Assembly (NCBI RefSeq): GCF_019703515.2
Contig: NC_059362.1
Location: 28,746,326-28,810,325, forward strand
Length of the DNA stretch: 64,000 bases
Direction of reading: 5' to 3'
Origin: Myxocyprinus asiaticus
Lineage: Eukaryota > Chordata > Actinopteri > Cypriniformes > Catostomidae
In this document: piece after piece, positions 23,470 through 36,374 of the stretch
Numbering within the stretch: the stretch's first letter is position 1
Layout: the number at the start of each line of letters is the position of its first letter
Position numbers and translations under genes: made by a program
The notes under the pieces: generated by a model
Databases searched by the model: none
What the model saw: the letters and a program-made list of their open reading frames with translations, nothing else
What the model was told of the DNA's origin: nothing

Positions 23470-26400
23470 ATGGAAGAGTCGCCTCCACCTTTGCGATGCT
23501 TTCGTGAATCACACTCATCCGAACTATTTAATGATGACGACGTGCAAACGGTGACCTCGAAAGAGCAGGTGAGATTAAATCTTAGTATTAGTTAGCTTAT
23601 TGGTATTAGCGCAGAGCTAAGTACCTCTTGTAGTATGTTTCTGTGGTTCAGTGTGCTGAGTGATCTGATTATATGCAAAATATAGCAATAATTCCAATGC
23701 TGCACGTGCAACAAAGTATATACTGCTGATATTGCATTCAGCTCACTCAGTATATTCCTCGTTGCATTGCACTGCTGTATATGATGTCTTTAGTTTAAAT
23801 AAGCGTAGTAGAACATCAAATAGTCAGAAACTATGCGGAGTATTGTACTAAAATAAAAATGTACTCATACTTTATTGGTTTATGTCATGTTTCAGTGTAG
23901 TGTTGAAAGGTGTAGTCCACATTATTGTATGGGTGGTTTACAGGTATACAAAGCTAGGAAAATAATTTTGGCAAACAAGAAATAGAAAACATATAGTTCA
24001 TAGCTCTTAAATGTTTGACAGTGTAATCTCTTAGAATAATTGAAATGTTTGAGGACTGATTGAAAGTCTGGTATGCTTATTAAGCCATAATTTAATTTAC
24101 AATATCAGCATTCAGCATTAAGACAGCTGACTCTTTTGTCAACCACACATATGTGCACTTGGCATCAAGCACAGTGGATCCCTCTATCTGCATGTCATTT
24201 GGCTTGTTGCTGCTCACATTTTCTGTTTGGTTATCTCACCTCCACATTTTTTTGTTTTCTATTGTATCACTATATCCAGAGAAAAGTTGAACGCAGTATT
24301 CAAGAGGCATACAGTGTTTACCAGCAAATTCACACCTCACCGCAGTAAGTAAAGTTCAGCTTTCTCTGGCCATTTACACAGACCAGGACTGGTTGCATCT
24401 CCAAAGCCCTCTATGTATTGTTAAATCGATTAGTTCTCTTTCAGTGTGCTGCTTTTGGACAGCAATAGCTGTTGGTCTGTTTTCACAAGAAGATGTTTTA
24501 TTAAAGAAGAGGTCTTTGGAAGCAAAACCAACATCAGTTTTTCCTCTTGTGTCTGCCATATGCATGTTTTGTAGTGTAGTCTATGCAAAACTAGTGAAAT
24601 TTGCTGCCTAGAAAACTAGGTGTACCTAGTTTTTGCCTTCCCTTACAGGTGTCTAAACAGTCTAAAGTATCACACAACGAGGTTGTACATGATCAGCATG
24701 TGCAGTCCAGCCTGAACAGTTGCACAAAGTTGCACTTGGTAATACATTTTCTGTAATACATTTTTGTTTAACACATTCTTCCCTTAGGTCACTTACACCA
24801 CCATTAATCAAATCAGATATTGGTTTGATTGTTTGTCCAGTCATGTCATCTTGTTAAGGAACAAAATTCTCCAGAAATAGTTAGAAAATTGAGTACAGAA
24901 AGGTTAACATCATTTTCTATGTGGATACTCAACAGATTTCCAACCTTTCATGCAATTTTTGTTTTAAATATAAAGTTTTGGGCTGGTTGTATATTTGGGC
25001 TGAATTAATTACAGAAAAGATATGTGGATAAAGAAACTTTGTGGAAAATTAAGAAGAATAACAAGTGCCTTGCAAGTGCTGTAATTAGTTCTTTCTTTAC
25101 TGCATGTTTTCCACAATGACAATTAAAAAAGTGTACTCTAAAATGAAATTAATTTATCACTATTTAATGGAAAAGTTCACCCAAAAATGAAAATTCTCTC
25201 ATTTTCTCACGGTCATACCATCCCAGATGTGAATGACTTTCGTTCTTCTGCAGAACACAAATTAAGATTTTTAGAAGAATATATCACCTCTGTAGGTCCA
25301 TATAATGCAAGTAAATGGTGATCAGAACGTTGAAGCTCCACAAAGCACATAAATACAGCATAAATGTTATCTGTAAGTCTGCAGTGGTTTAATCAATGTC
25401 TTAAGAAGCGATCCAAATGATCTGCGGTGAGAACAGACCAAAACGTTACTAATTTTTTACTGTACATCTTGCCATTGCAGTCTCTAGGCATGATCATGAT
25501 TTCAAGCTCGATTACACTTCCTAGTGCTTGACACATGCACAGAGCACTAGGTGGCTCTAGGAAGTGTAATTGAGCTTGAAATCATGATCGCCAAGGAAAC
25601 TGCTGGTGTCGAGATTTATAGTGAAAATGTAGTTACATTTTGGTCTGTTCTCACCCAAAACTGATTGGATAATTTCAGAAGACTTGGATTAAACCACTGG
25701 AGTCTTATGGATTAATTTTATGCTGCCTTTATGTGCTTTTTGGAGCTTCAAAGTTCTGGCCATCATTCACTTGCATTCTTCTAAAAATCTTAATTTGTGT
25801 TCTGCAGAAGAAAGTCATGCACATCTGGGATGACATGAAAGTGAGTAAATGAAGAGCATTTATTTGTAGAACAGCTTGTAATAAATTTAGGAATAGCTAG
25901 ATCAAACTGAATACCACAGATGGATGACTCTTCCCCCTCTTTTTTTTTTTTTTTCAGGCCCGCTCTACTTAGGGAACAACACTATCATTATCTGAAGAAA
26001 GGTTTACGCCATCTCTCCGATGCATATGAGGTGAGCAGTGTTTTTCTAATAAACTTTACAGGCTATTCAAATACATAATGTTGGGTAGCTTCACAAAACT
26101 TACAAAACTGGTTAACACAAATTTGTTAAAGGGATAGTACACCTAAAAATGAGAATTACACCTTAATGTCATCCTAGATGTGTATGACTTTCTTTCTTCT
26201 GTTGAACACAAACAAAGATTTTTAAAAGAATATTTACGCTCTGTAGGTCCATACAATCAAAGTGAATGGTGGCCAGAACTTTGAAGATCCAAAAAGCATA
26301 GAAAGACAGCATAAAAGTAATCCATAAGACTCCAGTGATTAAATCCATTTTTTCAGAAGTGATATGATAGGTGTGGGTGAGAAACAGATCAGTATCCTTT

Positions 26401-29400
26401 TTTACTATAAATCTCCACTTACATATTCTTCTTTTGTTTGGGGGAATTCACATTCTTTGTGCATATCGCCACCTACTGGGCAGGGAGGAGAATTTATAGT
26501 AAAAAAGGATATTGATTTGTTTCTCTCCCACACCTATCATATCACTTCTGAGGACATGGATTTAACCAATGAAGTCTTATGGATTAACTTTATGCTGTCG
26601 TTATGTGCTTTTTGGGGCTTCAAACATCTGGTCACCATTCACTTGCATTGTATGGACCTACAGAGCTGATATATTCTTCTAAAAATCTTCGTTTGTGTTC
26701 AGCTGAAGAAAGAAAGTCATATACATTTGGGATGGCATCAAGGTGAGTAAATAATGAAAGAATTAGTATTTTTGGGTGAACTATCTCTTTAAGGATCTAC
26801 GGCCTTGCACTTTTAACTCGTGTGGGTGGGTGGGAGAGAACACTATGCTTCTAAGTAGCTGTGTGTCTGTGTATTTGTACGGGAACACCATGTTCCAAAG
26901 CAGCTCTCTGTGTGAGAGTGTTGGTAATGGCTGCTGAATCTGCATGTTGTCTGGCTTCAGTGTTTGGATGCCAGCCGGCCTTGGCTCTGCTATTGGATCC
27001 TGCACAGTCTGGAGCTGCTAGAGGAACCTGTGCCGGCAGCAGTTTCCTCAGAGTGAGTACTGGCTTATATTGCAGCCCTTTTCCACACATCAATATCATT
27101 GCTCTCTTGAGACAGGCAGTTTGGTGCCCTTCCCCAGTTACTATACTAGTTTTCATGTGGCCACGGCACAGTACTGTGGTTTTGCCAAGTTTTTATTTTG
27201 ACCCTGGAACATCATTCCTATCAAATAAACACTTGCATCTTAACTGTAACCATTTACTACACCTAAAATCAGAGGGAAATGATAGGTTGATGAGAATTTT
27301 TATCAATATTGAGCCCCATATTAAACCCCAACCATATCCTAACTCTTAACCTAACCCTAAAACTCTGATTAGTTGATAGCAATGTTCATGTTCCAGGTCC
27401 AATAAGAATTTTGATCCAGAAACGTGTCGTACTTGGGAAAATCACGGTCGCTGCCACTGCACATATAGTTTAAGCAATGTCAAGTCATGACACAGATACA
27501 TTTTTCTCTATGCAAACTATGTCTAGATCAGCTGCTTGATATCGTGTTAAGGCTTTCGAATAGACTGAAATAAAAATCTTAGAGTTCAAAGAAGAGGTGA
27601 ATTAAATTAATATTCCAGATTCAATACTTAAGCTCAATCAACAGCATTTGTGGCATAATGTTGATTACCACAACGTATAATTTTGTTTTTTATTTTAAAA
27701 TAAGCAACAAAAAGTAAATGGGGCCAATCCATAAACATTAAAATATACATGGTTTCAAAAGTATAGCCACAAGATGCAAACATAAGATGCGTTAACATGA
27801 TTTTAGTGTGATAAAATTGCTTACTAACCTTATAGAAGTTATCATATCCAATATTACAATTTTGTTGCCATGACGATGCAATACATGCAAACCATGCAAT
27901 TAATTTGTTTCCCACTAAAATTATGTAGAACAAACATTTTATCAAAACTACATGTGCAGTATTTAAATTGTGTTGCTCTAGTTTTTAAACATTTTATTTA
28001 AATGTTCATGGACTGGCCCCATTCACTTCCATTGTAAGTGCTTTACGGTAACTGCAATTTCTATGTTTATTTTATTATTATTTTTTAACGAGTCAAAATT
28101 ATTTTCTGTGGTAATCAACATTATGCTACAAATTCTGTCGATTGAGCTGAACTTATTGTATTGAACCTGTAACATTCCTTTAAATTAGGTGTTTATGGTG
28201 AAGGCATGGTACTGCTATTAATGTTATTCTATTCTTTAGTCTTTATTGACTTAAACTATGTCTTAAAGGAATAGTTCACCCAAAAATGAAAATTCTATCA
28301 TCATTTACTCACCCTCATGCCATCCCAGATGTTTATGACTTTCTTTCTTCTGCAGAATACAAAGATTTTAGAAGAATATTTTCGCTCTGTAGGTCCATAC
28401 AGTGCGTGTGAATGGTGGCTAAATTTTTAAAACGCCAAAAAGCACATAAAGGGCGCAAAAAGGTCATCCATAAGACTCCTGTGGTTTAATCCATGTCTTC
28501 TGAAGTGATCCAATCAATTTTGGGTGAGAAAAGACCAAAATATTACTCCTTTTTCTCTGTACATCTTGCCATTGCAGTCTCTAGGCACGATTGCCATCTA
28601 GCGCTCTGCGCATGCGTCAAGCACTAGGAAGTGTAATCGAGCTTAAATATCATGGATCGCCAAGTAGACTGCAAATGTCAAGATTTATAGTAAAAAAGGA
28701 GTTACATTTTGGTCTGTTCTCACCCAAAACCGATTTGACGACATGCATTGTTCAGAAGTAATCTGATCGGATTTCGACAATCGTATTGGATCAAATCTTG
28801 AAAATGGGTTGTTCAAAAGAAAAAAATTATTCTGAAATCAGATTAGATCATGTAATCCAGTCTTGGTTTTGATCTGGATCAAACCTTCAGTATGTGTTGT
28901 TCAAAACTTTTAGTAGGATTGGGGTAGCTTTGATCCAAAAAAATCAGGATTATCCTGATCCCAGCAGAAGGGTGGTTTCAGGGTGGATTTCAGGAACAAA
29001 ATGTAATAACTTTAAAATTGGTCAAATAATACAACATTTGTATCATGTAGTATATATATACATTTATATTTTGCACTTGATTTGTTTTACCATTACAGTG
29101 ATAAAGTAGACATTAGGCTATCTGTTACGCCTTTCAGTACAGTAAAGTAAAAAAAAAAAAAAATGTTGTCCCCATAAAATAATCCCCCAAACAGCTTTCA
29201 ATATCAAACAAAAATAATATATTTAATTTCACTGTATATTAATGAAAATTACACAATTATCAGAGATGAACCAGTCAAAAGTAGTTTCTAACAATTGCAT
29301 CCCTTATTGCATGTCCAGTCAGTCCCTCATTCTGAGAGAACGCCGGAGGTTGGTCTGGGTCTTCAACAGGCTCAGGTGCATCATAAACGTCATCCCAGAG

Positions 29401-32400
29401 AGGGACATTGTGCCTGGTAGTGATGTCGTGCAGGACAATACAGGCAATACTCTTACCCAACTACAGCAAACCAAAGCCAGACTTGATATCCACCTACTAA
29501 AAGCAGGGCTTCAAAAAGCTGGTCTCTCCACTCTGAACGTTCTTTATTTTGTTAACTATTGGACATTTAGCCTTTTTATTATTTAAAACACGTATTCAAA
29601 ATATCCACATATTTGTGAATAATGAATATTTTATTGTTTTTATTTATTTGTTGTGGGTCAGATATGGGGTCTGACTGTTTAAAAGAAATTGAAAATGGAA
29701 GGGGATGTTTGTATTGTTTTATTGTATTTGTCTCTTCAAATAAAAACACTTAAAGTGACCCCACGCTGGCAATTCTGCCTGTTGTCCTTTACATAGCTAG
29801 TAGCCTACATTGTGATATGTAGTCCCATTTAGAGCACTGGTAATCCGGATTTGGTAATCTTGAAAAGTTTGTATCTGGATCAGGGTGATCCAATCCAATG
29901 TTGCTTTGAAAAACCGGCACAAAAGTAAGATAGATTACCTGATCCTGGAGAGCAAAACATGGGATTTCCAAATCCGGATCATTCTGATCCAGATTAAACT
30001 TTTTAAACAACTGGGTCCTGGAGTCATATGGATTACTTTTATGCTGCCTTTATGTGCTTTTTTGGTGCTTCAAAGTTCTGGTCACCATTCACTTGCTTCG
30101 TAAGGACCAACAGAGCAGAAATGTTCTTCTAAGAATCTTCGTTTGTGTTCTGCAAAAGAAAGTCAAACACATCTGGGATGGTATGAGGGTGAATAAATGA
30201 TGAGAGAATTTATTTAGTAATCTCATGACTTTTCACCTAAATACATCATGCACTTATGTGCTTGCCACAAACATAACATAAAAATAAATGTTGTCTGCTA
30301 GTGTGTGCCAGTTCCTGGCCAGATGTCAGAATCCAACAGGTGGCTTCAGTGGAGGTCCAGGTCAGCATGCTCACCTGGCACCCACTTATGCAGCTGTCAA
30401 TGCCCTTTGCATCCTGGGCACAGAGGAGGCCTACAACATCATCAACAGGTTTCACATCTGCTTTGTATTGTAGCTTGTTTACCTTCAGATGTTGCATTGA
30501 TCATATTGCCATGGCAACATATACCATTTGCCCCTTCCCCCATCAGAGAGAAGCTCCTGGACTTCCTGTTCTCTGTGAAGCAGCCAGATGGCTCCTTTGT
30601 GATGCACGTGGGTGGGGAGGTGGATGTCAGGTGAGCTCTGTCAACGTGGTTTCAACATTCACTGAAGCTTCCTCACAACTGCCATGCATCTGTTTATTCC
30701 CCATGGTCTGATGTTACTATGCTGAGGCATTTTTTTCAAGGGTGACCTTTTACTTTTCCCAACAGACAGATCAGTGCTAAAGGGTCTTCATGTTCACCAT
30801 AGGTCAGCACTAAATAAATCAAGTTACTTTGATAAGTAATGTGATGTTACAGGCCTGATAGAAAGGCTTCTTATTTGTATAAGGATTTTCAGCAAAGCAC
30901 AATTTCTGTTAAATTCTTTTAAATGGTTATTAAGATGAATAGATTGTGATATAAATGTACTTATTGACTCTTCATTGCTCTTGTGTGTGTGTGATCTGAT
31001 AGGAGTGCATACTGTGCGGCTTCTGTGGCTTCACTTACAAATATTATAACACCCACCCTGTTTGATGGGACCCACAATTGGATTATCAGGTAATATATAT
31101 TGTGCCAACCCTGTTGGGTCAAAAAATAACCTTAGAATAGTGGGGTGCCTAAGGCCCCTCCCCTTAGACAGCCATGGGTGGCAGCTGCATTATTTTATTT
31201 TTACACAGATATATTTTGGTCTTTTATTAAAATCTGTTGAATTCAGCACCCCTTGTTGCTTTAAATGCCAATGTTGTGGCTCCAAAAAACAAACAAACAA
31301 AAAACTTTTTTTGTGTGTGGTGTTTCCAAAGTTGGAGTGCCTATAACTCCAGAAGTATTAAAGATATCTTAATTACCATTTAGATTCTGGTTCTGAACAA
31401 ACTTCCATTTTTTGTATCTTCATTTTTAAGGCCCTATATCAGGGTCCCCCCCCCACCCCCCCACAGTTCAAAGGATGCCAGGGGGCACTGAGAGCAAATT
31501 AGTAGAGAGGGGGGCGTTAGGCTACTCATAATAACCAAATCTATTGTTAGTTTCCTCTTTGCATTAAAACATTTATCTAGACTTGGAGTATATCAGTTGG
31601 TTCTCTGTTATACGGGTTGGTACGCATTTGTACCACAGTTCATCTGATTTTGAAGTCTAGCGACGTATCTGGTTTAGCAGTGTCAATTACACCGGCAGAA
31701 GCACAACCTCCGCTAATGCACCTGTATGACTCTGTTGGTGGATATGGCTCAATGGACAGAGCAGCGCGAGTGCAAAGCAGGTGCTTTTTTACTCACAAAC
31801 CAGTCTCAAGCTCTTAAACGTGCACCTCTGATCATTGCAGCTCTGCGAGAATCAGTGAGAAGCACGGCGTGAGATGCGGGAACCATTTGAATTCGTCACA
31901 GAATTCTACATCACCACCCTTGAATTTACTCTAGTAACACTAACTGTACTTTAGGGAGAAATAGATTGATAATAAATATTGTCATATCACTAATTCAGCT
32001 CTATTAAATTTGTCATAGGCTATATTAGGAGAGTGAGGGAATATAATTAATTTTTGTTACAACTTACAAATATTTCTACTTTGTATTTATTGTTTTTACT
32101 TGTGTTTAGAGTAGGTCTACTGTTTATAATTTCAAAAATACTATAGTTTGTTTTATAGAAATCATGTTACATCTAACCATGGAAGTGTAGAAGATCCATG
32201 CTTCCATGTGCTTGCTTACTATGGTCTTGGAACTATAAAAATAAATAATTAATGAATAAATAAAAAATTTAAGGGCAAATGCAAAATACACTATTTTTTT
32301 AAGATGAAATAGAAATGTGTAAATCCTAAAAAATAGGCTAAAATATTTTTGTTTGTGTTTAAGAAACTGGTTTACTTTTTATAGATGTTATAGATAACCT

Positions 32401-35400
32401 TACTGTTGTTGATACGAGTAAATTTACATCTGCATCCAACTCAAAATCTATGCTGTAATGTAGAATGAGCATTTCAGTGGGACAAAATATGCAATATTAT
32501 TGGTCTTTTCACTTATTTTTGAAATTTATGATCAGTATCACTTTTATTATTAGTTTCTGTCTTCGCATTTTCATTTTATAGGCCCCAGATATAGCCCTCT
32601 ATTTGCTTGAATTCAAGAAACGCAAGGTTTGGTTTCACATTCATGACGCGTAAGCCTGCTGAATTTATTAACAAAATGTAAAAATTATGCAGTGCATCAA
32701 AGTTGCATCGAGCAAATTAAGCAAATAACACAAATATTGAGTTTTGTGTTTTATGTTTTTTGGTATAACAAAGTCTCTGCTTTCAAATTATGTCACATGA
32801 TTGTGGGGTGGGGGGGATTGGCTGGTAGGGGGCCATTTATCAATAAAAGGTTGAGAACCACTGCCCTATATGATTAAATCCCAGAGTTATGGGGCACTCA
32901 ATGTGGCTCCATGTGTAAATTGTTGCATTTTACACAGTATGAAGCTATTTTTATCTTGTCCAACAAAAGTACAAATAATGTTGAAACTAGAAATGTACCT
33001 TTTTTATTCACATTAAAACAATAATGTCAAATGTTAGTGCAATATGTGTATCCAGTTTTGGATTTCAGAAATGTACATCTGCAGAGCTCTGGAATGCATC
33101 ATTATGGGTCCAAGCAACAAAGGTGCAGAAACCCTACTGTAAATGTACTGATTTTCTTATGTTTTTTTTTTTCTGCCTTAAAAGTGTCTGGGTGTGGCAT
33201 TTTAATATTTTAGCTCCTAACATTATTTATGTATATCCTCAGAAAAAGTATTAACAATATAAAAAAAATTAGCCGGGAAAGTTTCTGAAATTAGGTTGAT
33301 TTGACATGGAATAACCCTAGTGCAAAATGTCTACTAATGGCCTTAGCCAGCAAATATTATTGCACCACATCAAATTATTTATAGTCAGTACTCTCATACT
33401 TTTTGCCAAGAACAATATTTTCTGTAAAATAAAATTGATCACAGACTTTTCTCATAACATTGTTTAACTATTGAGCTTGACGAGGCCAAAATGTGTAAAT
33501 ATAATTAAATACTAATAATTAAAAATGCAGTAAGCAAAACTTACCTCTGTTTGAGCAATGTAATAAAATGTTTTAATGATGTGAATCCCTTAACCCTTTA
33601 AGTTCTGAGGATGTTTTTAAAGATTTCCTGTTTCAGTGGCATACCCAAAATTAAAGGCTTATAATGTAAACAAAAAACAAGTGGGCAAAGTATTTGGGAT
33701 CATTCTAAAGAAAACTTTTCACATTTTTTTATTATATAGATTATGATAAATTCTGAGACTCTCAGCCTAAGAAAAAAAAAAAAAAAACTTGAGCTAAAAA
33801 ATTCTTAGTTTTTTCTGATTTGACATTATATATCTCAGGGTGTAAATAAGGTAGCTCCAAAAAAAAAAAAAAAAAAAATGCTTTTGTTTTGCTCCCAATC
33901 ATGTCATTTGTGACAGAGTACAATTTTGTGTTGATATGACAAAGCAATCAAAGGTTATAGCATTAAAAAAATAATTTATCTTAGTGTCCAAAAATATCTA
34001 CAAGTGTTTAAAAGCCTCTCCAATCAAATAAAACATAATAAGTGTAAAAAATAAATAAATAAATAAATAATAATTACACATGCAAATACAGCAATGACTA
34101 AAGGTTTGCTCTCTCTCCAAAGCATGCAGGCATGAGTAAAGAGATCTCATTCAGTTCCACTCTGTGTCACTTGAGCCATCATTGAGTCTGTGTCATGTAC
34201 TTGGCACCATCTCCTGGTGGCCATATATAATTAGAGTTAGTGATCCTTTCTGCCCATATTTTGATGACTTCTTCCTCTGTTTGCAGCGATTTGAATCCTT
34301 ATATTATTGGGGACATACTGGACAACGTACTATATAATTTCTGATGTAGTCATCTGATCCGGGAAAGCTAACGTGTTTTTAGCCAGATAGCACATTATGT
34401 GCTGTGTGCACATTGTGCTTCGTGTGGATTATATAATGATCTCTGCATCCAATTACATTGAGTTTTGGTTCATTTTAAAGATAAACACCTCCTCCTTGTA
34501 GTAGTATGTGATATTTTATGTTGTTGTTGTTTTTGTTTGTGAAGTTATAAGCAGAAACTCGGCATATAAGCTACACCTGTGTACATGTAAAATGTATGCC
34601 AAAGACATATACTTCGCTATTACTCACTATATTTTTGTCTGTGAGTAAAAAACATAGGCTTTGTTGAATTCTTCTCTTTAAGAGCTTTCCAACAACACAT
34701 AACACATGGCTATTAGATCAGTTTGATGTTTTTACCGTTTTTGTTTTAAAATTTTTTTTACCAATAACGTGCAGTGCAAAAATATTAATAAATTATAAAA
34801 ACAGAAAACTTCTGATTTGTTTGCAAATTTCAAAATACTTGTTCAGTTTGGGTCATAATGTCTACATGCATTGTAAAGTACAGCTTCTAAGCTTTCAAAC
34901 GATACCTGTTTTGTGTTGGTCAAGACTGTAGTTATTAATATTTAGAATTTTTTTCTTTGCCAGGGTTAAATATGTTAGAAAGATATGAGTTTGAACAGGT
35001 TTTTTAGCCATTAAAACATAATGGTTATGAATGTGGACTTGCAAATTACATTACAATGAAAGAAAAAACATTTAAAAATGTTTCATTTCAGTTGTTTTTG
35101 CATTAAAAACTAACTGTTAATTCCATCAAATAATGTGACTTAAGTTGACTTTCCTAAAAATGACCGATAAATACTAAGATATTGTGGATTCCTTTGCTCT
35201 TTAGCTGTCAGAACTGGGAGGGTGGATTAGGTGGAGTACCAGGACTTGAGGCACATGGTGGCTACACCTTCTGTGGCACTGCTGCCCTGGTCATACTGGG
35301 CAAAGAACATATGCTGGATCTCAAAGCCTTGTTAGTAAGTCCTTTTGTCTTCTGTTCTGTTTTCTTTTTCTATATAACCAAATTCTTCCTGTCTGTTAGT

Positions 35401-36320
35401 GGGAATAAACTGTGGTTTATGAGATCTGTCAGTTGTGTGTATCCTGAACTTTGGAGGAAAATTGTCTTGAGGGATCTCATTACTGGTTCCACAAGGACAC
35501 TAAACATGCTAACATGCTTGGAAATATTACCATCAGTGTGCTGATATCCTTTATATGCTTAGATCAGCAGCTCTCTAGGGTCTCTCTTTGGCAGACATTA
35601 TGACCTTCCTATGTTGCTACTTACAAACATGTAAATTAGAGGTTTTTCTCTTTTATTCTCTCCTTAGCGCTGGGTGACCAGCAGACAAATGCGTTTTGAA
35701 GGTGGATTTCAGGGTCGGTGTAATAAGCTGGTGGATGGGTGTTACTCCTTCTGGCAAGCAGGGCTTTTACCATTACTCCACAGGGCTCTTTTTAGAGAAG
35801 GTGAGCAATCATCTTAAAACAGCTACTGGCACCACTTGCTTTTTAAATGAAACGTTTAGTGATGAGCAAGCAAAGCAAAAATACTACAAAGTTCATATGG
35901 TAATTTTCGCCTTACATTCAATTATTTGCCACATTGTGTTGTGTTTTGTGTCATACCCTAAAGCTTTAGTACACTATTCTTGCTTTGCATAGTGCATTTA
36001 TAAGGGTTTATAGATGTTTTGTGTACTGGTTTATGAAGCAGACTTTGATTTGCATGATTATGGCTGTTGTGATGGCAAATAAATGTCCAGAACAAGGTGT
36101 TAATCTTGTCAACGAAATTACAGACAAAAAAGTTTGAGGTGTTGTTTGATTCGTTAACAAAGCAGAATCTTGAAGATAATTAAACAATTTTAATTCAAAC
36201 ATTTATTCAAATGAGCCAGTCATAGAATTGTGAGGATTTTTCACGTCTAAGCTGCAAGATGAGATGTAAGTGTTGACCACTGGTATACTGAAGCTCTTTT
36301 TAATCTCCTATTTTCAAACG

Positions 36321-36374
<54 letters not shown>

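Larger units (their letters stand above)
28264..30225. mobile_element. Palindromic GTTCACCC element split by a Harbinger-like insertion
   Basis: The left part (28264-28738) is the usual arm plus centre up to CACCCAAAACCGATT. The family sequence resumes at CTGGAGTCATATGGATTAC (30018) and runs to about 30225. The 1.3 kb between is a separate transposon. Confidence 0.8.

Noticed and set aside
26861..27349. 162-codon plus-strand frame
   Set aside because: It is an out-of-frame reading of FNTB exon 4 (26961-27052) and the following intron.
30301..30711. 136- and 109-codon frames
   Set aside because: Alternate-frame readings across FNTB exons 5 and 6; the spliced frame matches the known protein.
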